Assembly (NCBI RefSeq): GCF_004358665.1
Contig: NZ_SMZR01000004.1
Span: 1-64,000 of the forward strand
Length of the DNA: 64,000 bases
Direction: 5' to 3'
Source of the DNA: Jeotgalibacillus sp. S-D1
GTDB taxonomy: Bacteria > Bacillota > Bacilli > Bacillales > Jeotgalibacillaceae
Shown: positions 24,752-33,685 of the stretch, piece by piece
Layout of the letters: every line of letters begins with the position of its first letter
How positions within the stretch are numbered: the stretch's first letter is position 1
Position numbers and translations under genes: made by a program
The notes under the pieces: model-generated
The model's database searches: none
Told to the model about the DNA's origin: nothing
Seen by the model: the letters and a program-made list of their open reading frames with translations, nothing else

Positions 24752-24876
24752 TCACTGCGCTTCAGGCGGACACTTTCCGCAGGGACGGCGCTGAGCCCTC
24801 CTCAGGCTTCGCCTTGCGGGGTCTCAAGCGGAGTCAAATCCTGCAGGAGTCGCCGCCTTCCGCTCCGCTCACCTAG
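24752..24876. repeat. GC-rich structured intergenic element (REP/MITE-like)
   Basis: About 125 bp, much richer in GC than its surroundings, lies between convergent genes. Internal complementarity is extensive: GGCGGACACTTTCCGCAGG on the left faces TCCTGCAGGAGTCGCCGCC on the right, and CTGAGCCC...CTCAGG and TTGCGGGGTCTCAAG form inner folds. From memory, related CTTTCCGC...CAGGAGTCGCCGCCTTCCGCTC sequences recur in intergenic DNA of many Bacillaceae; this was not searched. No open frame of note is supported across it. Confidence 0.55.
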
Positions 24877-24967
24877 TCGTTACAATTAAATCAGACTCAA
24901 TTTATATGATTTATAGAGTTATGTCCCAACCTCGTTTTCTAAACAAGTAAAGAACTTATATCCATAA

Positions 24968-25603
24968 TCACTCCACAATTACCAGCCCCAGCAGCGCAGC
25001 AAATTGAATAGCCTGATGAGTGGATACTTTACAGCCTTTCAGATCCTCCAGAGATAGAATAAGTGATTCGAAAGTGGAAGAACTGATATCGACTGTTTTG
25101 AGCGGCGTTCTTTCAAAATTTGAGCTGTTGATATTGCATGCATTAAATTCAACTTTCTTGAACAGGCATTCATAAAAATCAGAGCTCTCCAGTGAAGCAT
25201 TTTGAAATTGGACTTTTTCAAGTTTGGAATTCCCAAATGCAGATAAATTCAGGATGGATTCTTCAAATAATACATTGCCAATACGTGAATCTGTGAAATC
25301 GACGCCTACAAATTTGCAATTGTTAAAGGTGGTTCTGTGAATGGAGGATTTACTCAGGTTGGCGTTGGAGAAATCACAGTTTTCAAAGTGAACATCTGTC
25401 ATGCTGATGTTTGTAAAGTCGGTCTCGTTAAAGCGGCAATTTTTGATTACCATGGCAGACAAATTCACTTTATGCAGCTCTTTTTTTTCAAAGTCAGCAT
25501 CGTTGATCGTACACATGTCGAGCTCCGGGTATTCTTCATAAAAGATATCGTTAAAATTTCTTAATGGTAAGTCGTTTGGGATTTTGGGTGTGATGATTTT
25601 CAT
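24968..25603 (-). CDS. Pentapeptide repeat protein
   Basis: About 211 residues. From residue 45 to 180 the sequence follows the A(D/N)LxX pentapeptide pattern of a right-handed quadrilateral beta-helix: CRFNETDFTNISMTDVHFEN, CDFSNANLSKSSIHRTTFNN and onward. Such proteins are DNA or protein-surface mimics or of unknown role; some protect gyrase. There is no signal peptide. The frame extends to an ATG at 25654, but GAGG lies eight bases before the ATG at 25603 and this starts the sequence MKIITPKIPND. Monocistronic. Confidence 0.82.
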   Translation of the reverse strand: MKIITPKIPNDLPLRNFNDIFYEEYPELDMCTINDADFEKKELHKVNLSAMVIKNCRFNETDFTNISMTDVHFENCDFSNANLSKSSIHRTTFNNCKFVGVDFTDSRIGNVLFEESILNLSAFGNSKLEKVQFQNASLESSDFYECLFKKVEFNACNINSSNFERTPLKTVDISSSTFESLILSLEDLKGCKVSTHQAIQFAALLGLVIVE

Positions 25604-25937
25604 TGTATGACCTCTTTCTGATTCGCCAGGAGTTAAACGAATGTCTTTAGTCATAGTGTAGTAAAGGATTCAATTAATAAATAGACTATATTTTTGGGAG
25701 AAGTTGTGTGCAAGTACATTTTAAGAGGTTCTACGTCATTTACATGAACGATGGCTGAGTACAGGCTTGAAAATATGTATAAACCATCTATCCAGCAGGT
25801 GACTACAAAGTAAAAGCCTCGCTGCTAAGCAGTGCTCAGCAGCGGGAATTTGTAAAATGAGGCTGTTGATTATGTTTCACATCTTCAATCAAGAGTCGAT
25901 GACAGAAAAATTAATAAAATGGCCATAAACATTATTC

Positions 25938-26402
25938 TTATTTCGCTATTTTACGAATATAAGCGATTTGACCAATATGGTACGCATTATGTGTTGCGGC
26001 ATTTGAAATGATTGCCCACCATTCGGCTTTTTCCGGAAAGCCCGTAACACTTTTTAATAGTTGGTCAGCATCAATAATTTCCTGCCAGTAGAGCAGTGTG
26101 GTGAGCAGTTTATCTTTTAATGCAGAGAAAGTTATTTCTTCCCTAATAAGAAAGGTACCAGTGTTATCATTGGTTGCTGGAACTGCATTTACATGATTTG
26201 CGTTGTATCTTACTTGCCAGGTATCGTTCCAATAGATTAGATGCTGTACAATCTCAGCAATACTATGACTGCCATCGTCAGGCTTCCAAAACGCTTCTTC
26301 TTCAGAGAGTCCATCCACTGAATCAGAAAATGCACTATACCAGCTTGAATCATTTGCATTGGCTAAAAGTTGATCTAATAAAAGTGTTTTTACATCAGAC
26401 AT
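25938..26402 (-). CDS. DinB family protein
   Basis: A 154-residue four-helix-bundle protein of the DinB/YfiT-like superfamily. The three metal-binding His positions fit IVQHLIYW (near residue 54), THNAYHIGQ (near 139 and 143) in the last helix. Family members are thiol-dependent transferases or of unknown function. GGAGATGACC lies ahead of ATG. Monocistronic and convergent with nothing recognisable downstream. Confidence 0.82.
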   Translation of the reverse strand: MSDVKTLLLDQLLANANDSSWYSAFSDSVDGLSEEEAFWKPDDGSHSIAEIVQHLIYWNDTWQVRYNANHVNAVPATNDNTGTFLIREEITFSALKDKLLTTLLYWQEIIDADQLLKSVTGFPEKAEWWAIISNAATHNAYHIGQIAYIRKIAK

Positions 26403-26515
26403 GTATTGGTCATCTCCTTAAAAGTAAGATTTTAACTTAGTATATCAGTTTTAATTCTATAGAGTGGGCAGAGTGTGATTGATTATTTGGGCAAACATAA
26501 GGGGGAGGAATATAA

Positions 26516-26743
26516 ATGAGCAATATTGATAAAAGAAACAAGTTGAACGAAAATCCTTTTGAATATACAGTGACTAAGGATGAAAAGGTGTTTGTTTCAT
26601 ATGAAGGAAAACAGATCAAATCGTTAAAAGGCAAAGAGGCGAAGCGTTTGCTGTCGAAGCTGCAAAGTGCTGGAACAGAGAAGGACATTCAACTGCTGCT
26701 CGCAAAGATTACGGGGAATTTTAAGCGGGGGAATGAGAAGTAA
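26516..26743 (+). CDS. Small hypothetical protein
   Basis: 75 residues, soluble and very basic (MSNIDKRNKLNENPFEYTV; KSLKGKEAKRLLSKL). The single segment KVFVSYEGKQIKSLKGKEA followed by a helix could be a small nucleic-acid-binding fold, but no family is recognised. GGGGGAGG precedes ATG at good spacing. Confidence 0.65.
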   Translation: MSNIDKRNKLNENPFEYTVTKDEKVFVSYEGKQIKSLKGKEAKRLLSKLQSAGTEKDIQLLLAKITGNFKRGNEK

Positions 26744-26860
26744 TTTAAAGTTATACTTCTGGTGCTTCAGTTGCAGGTTTATCCAGGGAGCTATTTTACC
26801 CTTGATTGCTTTACGTATTAAGCGATTAACTATTAGCCATTTCCTGTTAATTATTTTGTG

Positions 26861-26889
26861 TTGACAACGGTTTCATAGGTGGATATAAT
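26861..26889 (+). promoter_or_regulatory. Consensus SigA promoter of the sucrose operon
   Basis: TTGACA at 26861-26866 and TATAAT at 26884-26889, with 17 bp between, form a perfect consensus promoter. Transcription should begin near 26896, just before the first repressor palindrome. Confidence 0.92.
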
Positions 26890-26903
26890 CACAGAATAAT
26901 AGA

Positions 26904-26919
26904 ATGTAAAGCTTTACAT
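26904..26919. promoter_or_regulatory. ScrR-type operator 1
   Basis: ATGTAAAGCTTTACAT is a perfect 16-bp palindrome typical of LacI-family sites. It lies at about +8 to +23 of the sucrose promoter, where bound repressor would block initiation or escape. Identical copies lie at 26960 and 31030. Confidence 0.88.
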
Positions 26920-26932
26920 TTAGCGCTTACAT
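26918..26932 (-). promoter_or_regulatory. Candidate cre site (CcpA)
   Basis: Read on the minus strand, ATGTAAGCGCTAAA fits the catabolite-responsive consensus except for the last CA pair. It lies immediately after operator 1, inside the transcribed leader, a usual position for CcpA roadblock repression. Confidence 0.6.
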
Positions 26933-26959
26933 AAATAAGCGTTTTGTTTTCCACGTAAA

Positions 26960-26975
26960 ATGTAAAGCTTTACAT
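26960..26975. promoter_or_regulatory. ScrR-type operator 2
   Basis: This is an identical 16-bp palindrome ATGTAAAGCTTTACAT, centred 56 bp after operator 1. A DNA loop between the two sites is possible. Confidence 0.85.
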
Positions 26976-27007
26976 TTTACAGATGAACTGTGAAGGAGCG
27001 AGTATAA

Positions 27008-28435
27008 ATGAATTACAAACAGATTGCTGAGAACATATTGGTGGCTATTGGGGGCACAGAGAACGTAGCTGCTGCTGCTCATTGTGCAACAAGGTTGCGG
27101 TTAGTGCTGCGCGATAATAGTCTTGTGGATGAGAAACTGTTAGAAGAAATTGATGCTGTGAAAGGAACATTTGCTTCTGAAGGTCAGTATCAAATTATTA
27201 TTGGTACAGGTACGGTTAATGAGGTGCATCGAGAATTTGCGAAATTAACTGGTATTGATGATATGTCAAAAGAGGATTTGAAGAAGGAAGGAACCAAGAA
27301 ATTAAATCCTGTTCAGCAATTTGTTAAAATGCTGTCTGATATTTTTGTTCCGATTTTACCGGCGATTGTAGCTGGTGGTTTATTAATGGGGATTTACAAT
27401 ATTTTTTCTTCTCCTGATCTGTTTTTTGAAGGTCAATCCTTAATTGAGGTTTATCCGAATTTGGCTGACTTGGCTGCAATGATTAATACGTTTGCCAATG
27501 CAGCATTTGTCTTTTTGCCCGTACTGATTGGATTTTCTGCTACTAAACGATTTGGTGGAAATCCGTATTTAGGTGCTGTAATGGGAATGATTATGGTTCA
27601 TCCTGATTTACTGAATGGCTGGGGTTATGGCGGAGCTGTTGCAGAAGGTGAGATCCCAACGTGGAATATCTTTGGGCTTGAGGTTGGAAAGATCGGTTAT
27701 CAAGGAACTGTATTGCCTGTTTTAGCTGCATCGTTTGTGCTTGCAAAGCTTGAAAATCTCTTCCGAAAAGGGATACCTGCAGCGTTGGACAATTTATTAA
27801 CCCCTCTACTGACAGTTTTAGTAACGGGAGCTTTAACATTTACACTCATCGGTCCAATTATGCGGGCGGGAGGAAATCTGTTAACAGATAGTCTTGTGTG
27901 GTTATATGACACATTAGGTTTTGTTGGCGGTGCGTTATTTGGACTTGTGTATTCACCGATTGTCATTACGGGGATGCATCATAGTTTCATTGCGGTTGAA
28001 ACTCAACTGCTGGCTGATATTGCTCGAACGGGCGGGTCCTTTCTATTTCCGATTGTGTCCATGTCCAATGTGGCTCAAGGGGCTGCAGCGCTGGCAGTTT
28101 TATTTATTACAAAGAATGCAAAAATGAAAAGTTTAGCATCGGCATCAGGCATATCAGCGATGCTCGGGATCACTGAACCTGCAATGTTCGGTGTGAATTT
28201 AAAATTACGCTATCCATTTTATGCTGCATTGATTGGATCAGCTGTCGCATCTGCCTATATTACCCTTTATCAAGTGAAATCCGTAGCGCTTGGACCTGCT
28301 GCTCTCCCCGGTGTAATTGCAATCCGTCCGGATGTGATTGGGCATTTTGTGATCGGGTTAATTATATCAATTTCGGTGACGTTTGCTGTGACTATTTTAT
28401 TCTCAAAGAAGATGAAATCAGCAGAGAAAGTATAA
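27008..28435 (+). CDS. scrA: PTS sucrose-specific transporter EIIBC
   Basis: A 475-residue membrane permease that takes up sucrose and phosphorylates it to sucrose-6-phosphate. The EIIB domain spans residues 1-80 with phosphocysteine C26 in HCATRLRL. An EIIC domain of about ten membrane segments follows, with the conserved [12 protein letters not shown] and [18 protein letters not shown]. There is no EIIA domain, so phosphate must come from an EIIA encoded elsewhere (glucose-type). GAAGGAG precedes ATG. It is first gene of the operon, 15 bp before the hydrolase. Trehalose permeases are similar, but the GH32 neighbour supports sucrose. Confidence 0.92.
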   Translation: MNYKQIAENILVAIGGTENVAAAAHCATRLRLVLRDNSLVDEKLLEEIDAVKGTFASEGQYQIIIGTGTVNEVHREFAKLTGIDDMSKEDLKKEGTKKLNPVQQFVKMLSDIFVPILPAIVAGGLLMGIYNIFSSPDLFFEGQSLIEVYPNLADLAAMINTFANAAFVFLPVLIGFSATKRFGGNPYLGAVMGMIMVHPDLLNGWGYGGAVAEGEIPTWNIFGLEVGKIGYQGTVLPVLAASFVLAKLENLFRKGIPAALDNLLTPLLTVLVTGALTFTLIGPIMRAGGNLLTDSLVWLYDTLGFVGGALFGLVYSPIVITGMHHSFIAVETQLLADIARTGGSFLFPIVSMSNVAQGAAALAVLFITKNAKMKSLASASGISAMLGITEPAMFGVNLKLRYPFYAALIGSAVASAYITLYQVKSVALGPAALPGVIAIRPDVIGHFVIGLIISISVTFAVTILFSKKMKSAEKV

Positions 28436-28450
28436 GGTAAGGAGAGGGTT

Positions 28451-29923
28451 ATGGTGGAATGGACTACAGAACAGCGCTATCGCCGTTTATCGGACGCGAG
28501 TGAGGATGAAATAAAGGAATTAAAAAAACAGGTGGATCAGAGTCAGTGGCGTCAACATTTTCATATTCAGCCGGAAACGGGTCTTTTAAATGATCCAAAT
28601 GGTTTTTCGTATTTTAATGGGGAATATCATTTGTTTTATCAATGGTTTCCTCTTGGGCCTGTCCATGGGATGAAGCATTGGTATCATGTGAAATCAACCG
28701 ATCTTGTGCACTGGGAGCAGGTTGGCCTGGCAATTGAGCCGGAGATGTATTTTGAAAGCCACGGTGCGTTTTCAGGAAGCGGTCTTGAGGTAGGAGACGC
28801 TCTGTACTTGTTTTACACAGGTAATACCCGCGATGAAGAGTGGGTGAGAAAACCTTATCAGTGTATGGCAGTGATGAATAAAAATGGACATATTACAAAG
28901 TTTAATGAAGCTGTGATAGATGGCTCGCCAAGTGGTTATTCCGAGCATTTCCGTGATCCGAAATTATGGAAAGATGGGGAAGATTTCTTTGCTGTCATTG
29001 GAGCTCAAAGAACTAATGAAACAGGAACCGTACTACTATACCGCTCAAAGAATTTGACCGATTGGAATTTAGTTGGAGAAATAAAAACCGATCTTTCTTC
29101 ATTCGGATATATGTGGGAATGTCCAGATTACCTGGAAATAGCAGACAAAGGAATATTTATTTTTTCTCCTCAAGGAATTGAAGCACAGGGGGATCTTTAC
29201 CAAAATATTTATCAATCAGGCTATTTGCTTGGTGAAAAGCTGGATAATAAAACGGGCGAATTTATTCATGGTCCGTTTGTCGAGCTTGATCGAGGCTTTG
29301 ACTTTTATGCACCTCAAACAATGCTCGATCCTGATGGAAGAAGAGTACTGGTTGGATGGATGGGGCTTCCTGAAGTTGAGGATCCTTCTGCTCAGGATGG
29401 ATGGAGCCACTGTCTAACGTTACCGAGAGAACTAACGTTGAAGGGCAATAAAATGATTCAGCGTCCTGTGAAGGAGCTTGAAAAACTGCGCCGCAATAAA
29501 TGCGAATTGACAGATCGGTTAGCTGGTGAGACAAAAAAATATGATCATTTTACTGGTGAAACGTACGAAATGATCGTTGAGTTTGATCACCTTGATGCGT
29601 CCCAGTTTGGGTTGGAATTGCGAACAAATGGCGAGCAAAAGACAGTAATCGCCTATGATTCAGTTGAGAAGAAAGTCATCGTTGACCGCACGGCAGCTGG
29701 TACACCGGTTGGAGAAGAATATGGTACAGTAAGAAAGGCTTCCCTTGACGCAAACAAAGTGAAATTTCACGCCTTTGTAGACGTTTCTTCTATCGAGGTT
29801 TTTGTAAATGATGGGGAAGAAGTATTTACTTTGCGTATATACCCGCAAACCGATAGCAAGGGCATTCACTTTTTCGCTAAAGGTGGAGAAGTGGCATTTC
29901 AAGCGGTAAAATGGGATTATTAA
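28451..29923 (+). CDS. scrB: Sucrose-6-phosphate hydrolase (GH32)
   Basis: A 490-residue cytosolic glycoside hydrolase that splits sucrose-6-phosphate to glucose-6-phosphate and fructose. The five-bladed propeller carries nucleophile D48 (LLNDPNGF), D169 (FRDPKLW) and acid/base E223 (WECPDYLEI). The C-terminal beta-sandwich (residues about 350-490) ends with IEVFVNDGEEVFTLRIYP. There is no signal peptide, as expected for the phosphorylated intracellular substrate. GGAGAGGG precedes ATG. Confidence 0.95.
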   Translation: MVEWTTEQRYRRLSDASEDEIKELKKQVDQSQWRQHFHIQPETGLLNDPNGFSYFNGEYHLFYQWFPLGPVHGMKHWYHVKSTDLVHWEQVGLAIEPEMYFESHGAFSGSGLEVGDALYLFYTGNTRDEEWVRKPYQCMAVMNKNGHITKFNEAVIDGSPSGYSEHFRDPKLWKDGEDFFAVIGAQRTNETGTVLLYRSKNLTDWNLVGEIKTDLSSFGYMWECPDYLEIADKGIFIFSPQGIEAQGDLYQNIYQSGYLLGEKLDNKTGEFIHGPFVELDRGFDFYAPQTMLDPDGRRVLVGWMGLPEVEDPSAQDGWSHCLTLPRELTLKGNKMIQRPVKELEKLRRNKCELTDRLAGETKKYDHFTGETYEMIVEFDHLDASQFGLELRTNGEQKTVIAYDSVEKKVIVDRTAAGTPVGEEYGTVRKASLDANKVKFHAFVDVSSIEVFVNDGEEVFTLRIYPQTDSKGIHFFAKGGEVAFQAVKWDY

Positions 29924-29967
29924 ATGCTGATCTTACGTAATAAGACAGCTGTGACTGGGTGATAAAC

Positions 29968-30990
29968 ATGAGAAAAGACATTAATATAAGTGAAGTAGCC
30001 AAAAAAGCAGGAGTGTCGATTGCCACTGTTTCCCGGGTTTTTAATAATTCGGGTCCTGTGAAGGAAAGCACGAGAAAAGCGATTCAGAAAATTATTGAAG
30101 AAACAGGGTATCTGCCAAATGTACTGGCAAGAGAATTGGCTGAAAAAAGAACCAATTTAGTGGGAATGATCGTTCATAACCTTTCTGGTGAAGGGATGTC
30201 ACGTGCCATTGAAGGGGTTAATCGTGTTTTGGATTCCAATAGCTACAGCTTATTAATGACTTGTTCGAATGGCAGTTTGGAAAGCGAACGAAAGCATTTT
30301 GAGTTATTGCGTTTAAAACGTGTCGACGGGATTATTTTCGCCACGAGAAGTTTTAAAGAGGAGCATAAGGACATGATTGAAAAGCTCCCAGTTCCAGTTG
30401 TGGTTATGCTGCAAAACACGGAGAATGCGGGTGTACCTTTTGTTGCTTTTGCAAATACGGCTTTTGCTAAGGGGGCCACTCAAAAACTGATTGAACTTGG
30501 ACATCGAGAGGTTGCTTTTCTTGGAGGTCCGGAAGATTCAGTCAATGCTAATGAACGAAAACGCGGCTTTATTGAAGCGCTTGAGGATGCAGGGATTGCG
30601 GTTGAGGAAGATTTCATCTGTCACGGGAATTATCATATTGAATCCGGATATGAACAGATGAAGACCATTCTGAAACGCAAAAAAATTTTCACAGCAGTAG
30701 TTGCAGTTAATGATGGAATGGCAATTGGAGCGTTAAATTGCCTTCAGGATCACGATGTGAAGGTGCCGGAAGAAGTATCTGTACTCGGCCTTGATGATAC
30801 TGTTTTGGCGAAAGCGTCAAGGTTAAAACTTTCCGGTGTTCATTATTCCTATAACGATCTGGGATTTGAAGCGGCTCAAATGTTATTAAAACAAATGCAA
30901 TCAGAAGTCTATGATTTTGAAAAAAAGGTTTTGCCATATGAAATTCATCTAAGAGAATCGGTTCAAGCAAGAACTCATTACAAGAACTAA
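29968..30990 (+). CDS. scrR: LacI family sucrose operon repressor
   Basis: 340 residues. An N-terminal helix-turn-helix and hinge helix are clear (INISEVAKKAGVSIATVSRVFNNSG, then LARELAEKRTN), followed by a periplasmic-binding-protein-like sensor domain (VGMIVHNLSG to LRESV). It most likely binds the three ATGTAAAGCTTTACAT palindromes around the operon and is released by a sucrose-derived sugar. A GTG at 29959 is possible, but the ATG at 29968 starts the usual LacI N terminus. It is part of the operon, followed by a terminator. Confidence 0.9.
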   Translation: MRKDINISEVAKKAGVSIATVSRVFNNSGPVKESTRKAIQKIIEETGYLPNVLARELAEKRTNLVGMIVHNLSGEGMSRAIEGVNRVLDSNSYSLLMTCSNGSLESERKHFELLRLKRVDGIIFATRSFKEEHKDMIEKLPVPVVVMLQNTENAGVPFVAFANTAFAKGATQKLIELGHREVAFLGGPEDSVNANERKRGFIEALEDAGIAVEEDFICHGNYHIESGYEQMKTILKRKKIFTAVVAVNDGMAIGALNCLQDHDVKVPEEVSVLGLDDTVLAKASRLKLSGVHYSYNDLGFEAAQMLLKQMQSEVYDFEKKVLPYEIHLRESVQARTHYKN

Positions 30991-30991
30991 T

Positions 30992-31022
30992 TAACTGCCA
31001 GATCAACTGGCGGTTTTCTTTT
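30992..31022 (+). terminator. Terminator after scrR
   Basis: GCCAG and CTGGC pair around ATCAA, flanked by AACT/GGTTTT, followed by a T-rich run. It separates scrR from the glucosidase gene. Confidence 0.75.
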
Positions 31023-31023
31023 T

Positions 31024-31045
31024 TATAATATGTAAAGCTTTACAT
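31024..31045. promoter_or_regulatory. -10 box fused to ScrR-type operator 3
   Basis: TATAAT at 31024-31029 runs directly into the palindrome ATGTAAAGCTTTACAT at 31030-31045. The downstream alpha-glucosidase gene should therefore have its own promoter under the same repressor. No good -35 box is visible because the upstream terminator hairpin occupies that position. Confidence 0.75.
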
Positions 31046-31065
31046 TGTTAAGGGAGCGGAGTTTA

Positions 31066-32754
31066 ATGAAAAACCAAACCAACCAGTGGTGGAAAGAAAG
31101 TGTTGTATATCAAATTTATCCGAGGAGCTTTTATGACTCAAATAAAGATGGGATCGGGGATATTAAGGGAATCATTTCGAAGCTGGATTATTTAAGCGAG
31201 CTTGGGGTTGATGTTGTGTGGCTTTCACCTGTTTATGAATCGCCCAATGATGACAATGGCTATGATATCAGTCATTATGAAAGGATCATGGACGATTTTG
31301 GCACAATGGATGATTGGGATCAGCTGCTGAATGATATGCACGAGCGCGGGATGAAGCTTGTGATGGATTTAGTCGTGAATCATACGTCTGATGAGCACGC
31401 ATGGTTTGCTGAGGCACGAAAATCAAAAGATAATCCATACCGAGATTATTACATTTGGCGTCCTGGAGAAGAAGGTAGTAAACCTACTGACTGGGAGGCA
31501 TCGTTTGGCGGATCTGCGTGGGATTATGATGAGAAAACCGAAGAATATTATTTACATATGTTTTCGAAAAAACAGCCTGATTTAAACTGGGAAAATCCTG
31601 AGATGCGTTCGTCCATTTATGACATGATGAAATTCTGGCTTGATAAAGGAATTGATGGCTTCCGAATGGACGTCATTAATATGATTTCAAAAAAAGAATT
31701 CCTTTCTTCTTATCAAGACTATCACAATGGTTCAATTGAAAAGAAGAATTATGAATTTAATGGGGCTCGTGTCCATGATTTTTTACAGGAAATGAATCAG
31801 GAAGTGCTGTCGCATTACGATGTGATGACAGTAGGGGAATGTCCCAGGGTGTCGCCGGATCTTGCCAGGCTTTACACAGATGAAGCGCGAAACGAATTAA
31901 ATATGGTGTTTCAATTCGAACATATGGGTCTCGATAAAATTAAGGGGAAATCGAAGTGGGATTTAAAACCGCTGCGTTTGCTTGATTTAAAACAGAACCT
32001 GACAAAATGGCAAAAAGAACTTGAGCAAATAGGCTGGAACAGCTTGTATTGGAATAATCATGATCAGCCACGGGCGGTCTCACGCTTTGGTGATGACACT
32101 ACTTACCGCAGGGAATCAGCGAAAATGTTAGCCACAGTTCTTCATATGATGAAAGGTACCCCGTATATCTATCAAGGGGAGGAAATCGGGATGACAAATG
32201 TTCACTTTGATTCCATTGATTCTTATAAAGATATAGAGACACTAAACATGTACAAGGAACGGATATTGGGTCAGGATGAAAAGGATGTCATGCATGCGAT
32301 TCATGTTAAGAGCCGTGATAATGCCAGAACTCCGATGCAATGGGATGCAACACATAATGCTGGTTTCACGGAGGGAACACCATGGATTGAAGTGAATCCA
32401 AACTTCACTGACATTAATGTAGAGCAGGCATTGCTCGATCAAGATTCAATTTTTCATTATTATAAGAAACTAATTGAGTTAAGAAAGCAGCACGAAATCA
32501 TCGTGCATGGGAAATACGATTTGATTCTTGAAGATCACCCGGCCATTTTTGCTTACACTCGCACCTTAGGAAACGAAATGCTTTTAGTTGTGAATAATTT
32601 TTACTCAGACAATGTACCATTTATTCTTCCGGATACAATTCATGTGGATAATTATGAGCTGATGATTTCAAACTATGAAGTACCCTGTGGAGAACAGATA
32701 AAGGAATTTAATCTGAGATCTTATGAGTCCAGGGTGTATAAATTAACGATATAA
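31066..32754 (+). CDS. GH13 alpha-glucosidase (oligo-1,6-glucosidase / MalL type)
   Basis: 562 residues, cytosolic. The GH13 barrel shows nucleophile D202 (GFRMDVINMI), acid/base E258 (TVGECPRV) and D333 (NNHDQPRAVSRFGDD), plus DLVVNHTSDEH near 101-111. The sequence resembles MalL and isomaltase enzymes that cleave alpha-1,6 and alpha-1,4/alpha-1,2 glucosides, including sucrose and isomaltulose. Its operator identical to those of the sucrose operon puts it in the same regulon. A frame-open ATG at 31045 lies inside the operator; the ATG at 31066 follows GGAGCGGAG and is chosen. The true substrate cannot be told from sequence. Confidence 0.9.
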   Translation: MKNQTNQWWKESVVYQIYPRSFYDSNKDGIGDIKGIISKLDYLSELGVDVVWLSPVYESPNDDNGYDISHYERIMDDFGTMDDWDQLLNDMHERGMKLVMDLVVNHTSDEHAWFAEARKSKDNPYRDYYIWRPGEEGSKPTDWEASFGGSAWDYDEKTEEYYLHMFSKKQPDLNWENPEMRSSIYDMMKFWLDKGIDGFRMDVINMISKKEFLSSYQDYHNGSIEKKNYEFNGARVHDFLQEMNQEVLSHYDVMTVGECPRVSPDLARLYTDEARNELNMVFQFEHMGLDKIKGKSKWDLKPLRLLDLKQNLTKWQKELEQIGWNSLYWNNHDQPRAVSRFGDDTTYRRESAKMLATVLHMMKGTPYIYQGEEIGMTNVHFDSIDSYKDIETLNMYKERILGQDEKDVMHAIHVKSRDNARTPMQWDATHNAGFTEGTPWIEVNPNFTDINVEQALLDQDSIFHYYKKLIELRKQHEIIVHGKYDLILEDHPAIFAYTRTLGNEMLLVVNNFYSDNVPFILPDTIHVDNYELMISNYEVPCGEQIKEFNLRSYESRVYKLTI

Positions 32755-32760
32755 ATAGAT

Positions 32761-32807
32761 GGGGCCAGACTCCGGGCAAAGTAACGCTTTGCCCGGAGTC
32801 TGGCTCC
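32761..32807. repeat. Long inverted repeat (21-bp stem, 5-base loop)
   Basis: GGGGCCAGACTCCGGGCAAA... pairs with ...TTTGCCCGGAGTCTGGCTCC with a single G-T wobble. The stem is GC-rich in an AT-rich context, and no T run follows at once. It begins six bases after the glucosidase stop. It may act as a terminator, but the composition resembles dispersed palindromic repeats seen in Bacillus genomes. Confidence 0.75.
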
Positions 32808-32956
32808 ATGTTCGTTTAAAAAAAGCTTTTTTAAAAAAAGAAAAATAATCTATTAGTTGGGATATAAGAGCAGTAATTTTATGGTAAGTATATGATATAA
32901 TAGACAAAGTTAACACAATTTTCTGCCATTTAACTCTAGTAAGGAGTTGTAGAATC

Positions 32957-33598
32957 ATGACAATTGATAGTAAGGAACTAACCATTTTTGATCATATTGG
33001 CAACAGGATAGTAACAGAAGATAGAGAAATTAATATAATAGCTAAATTTGAAGAGCCGCTGATTGTCATCTTGGGAGATGTTTTGAGTGATGAAGAGTGT
33101 GAGCAGCTAGTTCTATTGTCCAAGGACAAAATGAACCGTTCTAAAATAGGAAAGTCACATGAGGTAAATGAGATCAGAACAAGCAGCAGTATGTTTTTTC
33201 AAGATAGTGAAAATGACCTCATCACGAAACTTGAAAAAAGAATATCTTCTATTATGAATATACCCGCCGAACATGGAGATGGTGTACAAATTCTGAAATA
33301 TACCCCTGGTCAGGAGTATAAAGCTCATTTTGATTTTTTCACATCTAAAAGTAAAGAAATCAAAAATAATCGAATTAGCACCATTATCATTTACTTAAAT
33401 GATGTGGAACAGGGGGGAGAAACTTTTTTTCCTAAACTGAATTTATCGATTTCTCCGCGAAAAGGAATGGCTGTCTATTTCGAGTATTTCTATAATGACC
33501 AAACCATAAACGAGCTGACTTTACATGGGGGAGCGCCGGTTATAGAGGGGGAAAAATGGGTAGCAACACAATGGATGAGAAGACAAAAAATAGAATGA
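32957..33598 (+). CDS. 2OG-Fe(II) oxygenase, prolyl 4-hydroxylase type
   Basis: 213 residues. The C-terminal double-stranded beta-helix has the iron triad H124-x-D126 (YKAHFDFF) and H190 (LTLHGGAP), with K200 (EGEKWVATQW) to bind 2-oxoglutarate. The segment RISTIIIYLNDVEQGGETFFP is highly characteristic of prolyl 4-hydroxylases, including the Bacillus anthracis enzyme. The substrate in bacteria is uncertain; collagen-like spore surface proteins or translation factors have been proposed. GTAAGGAG precedes ATG. It is monocistronic and bracketed by two long hairpins. Confidence 0.9.
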   Translation: MTIDSKELTIFDHIGNRIVTEDREINIIAKFEEPLIVILGDVLSDEECEQLVLLSKDKMNRSKIGKSHEVNEIRTSSSMFFQDSENDLITKLEKRISSIMNIPAEHGDGVQILKYTPGQEYKAHFDFFTSKSKEIKNNRISTIIIYLNDVEQGGETFFPKLNLSISPRKGMAVYFEYFYNDQTINELTLHGGAPVIEGEKWVATQWMRRQKIE

Positions 33599-33608
33599 GG
33601 TGAACTTT

Positions 33609-33657
33609 ATGGGTTTGCTTGAAGATGACATACATGGTCATCTTCAAGCAAACCCAT
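33609..33657. repeat. Perfect 21-bp inverted repeat with 7-base loop
   Basis: ATGGGTTTGCTTGAAGATGA... and its exact complement ...TCATCTTCAAGCAAACCCAT flank ATACATG. It starts 11 bp after the oxygenase stop codon and is followed by TTGACTTTTC. It probably terminates transcription, although the stem is unusually long and the T run weak. Confidence 0.8.
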
Positions 33658-33685
33658 TGACTTTTCTTCTGATGCAAGTTATTAT

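Noticed and set aside
24631-24889. Short coding regions over the GC-rich element
   Set aside because: They overlap the HNH gene end and the structured repeat, and no ribosome binding site is present.
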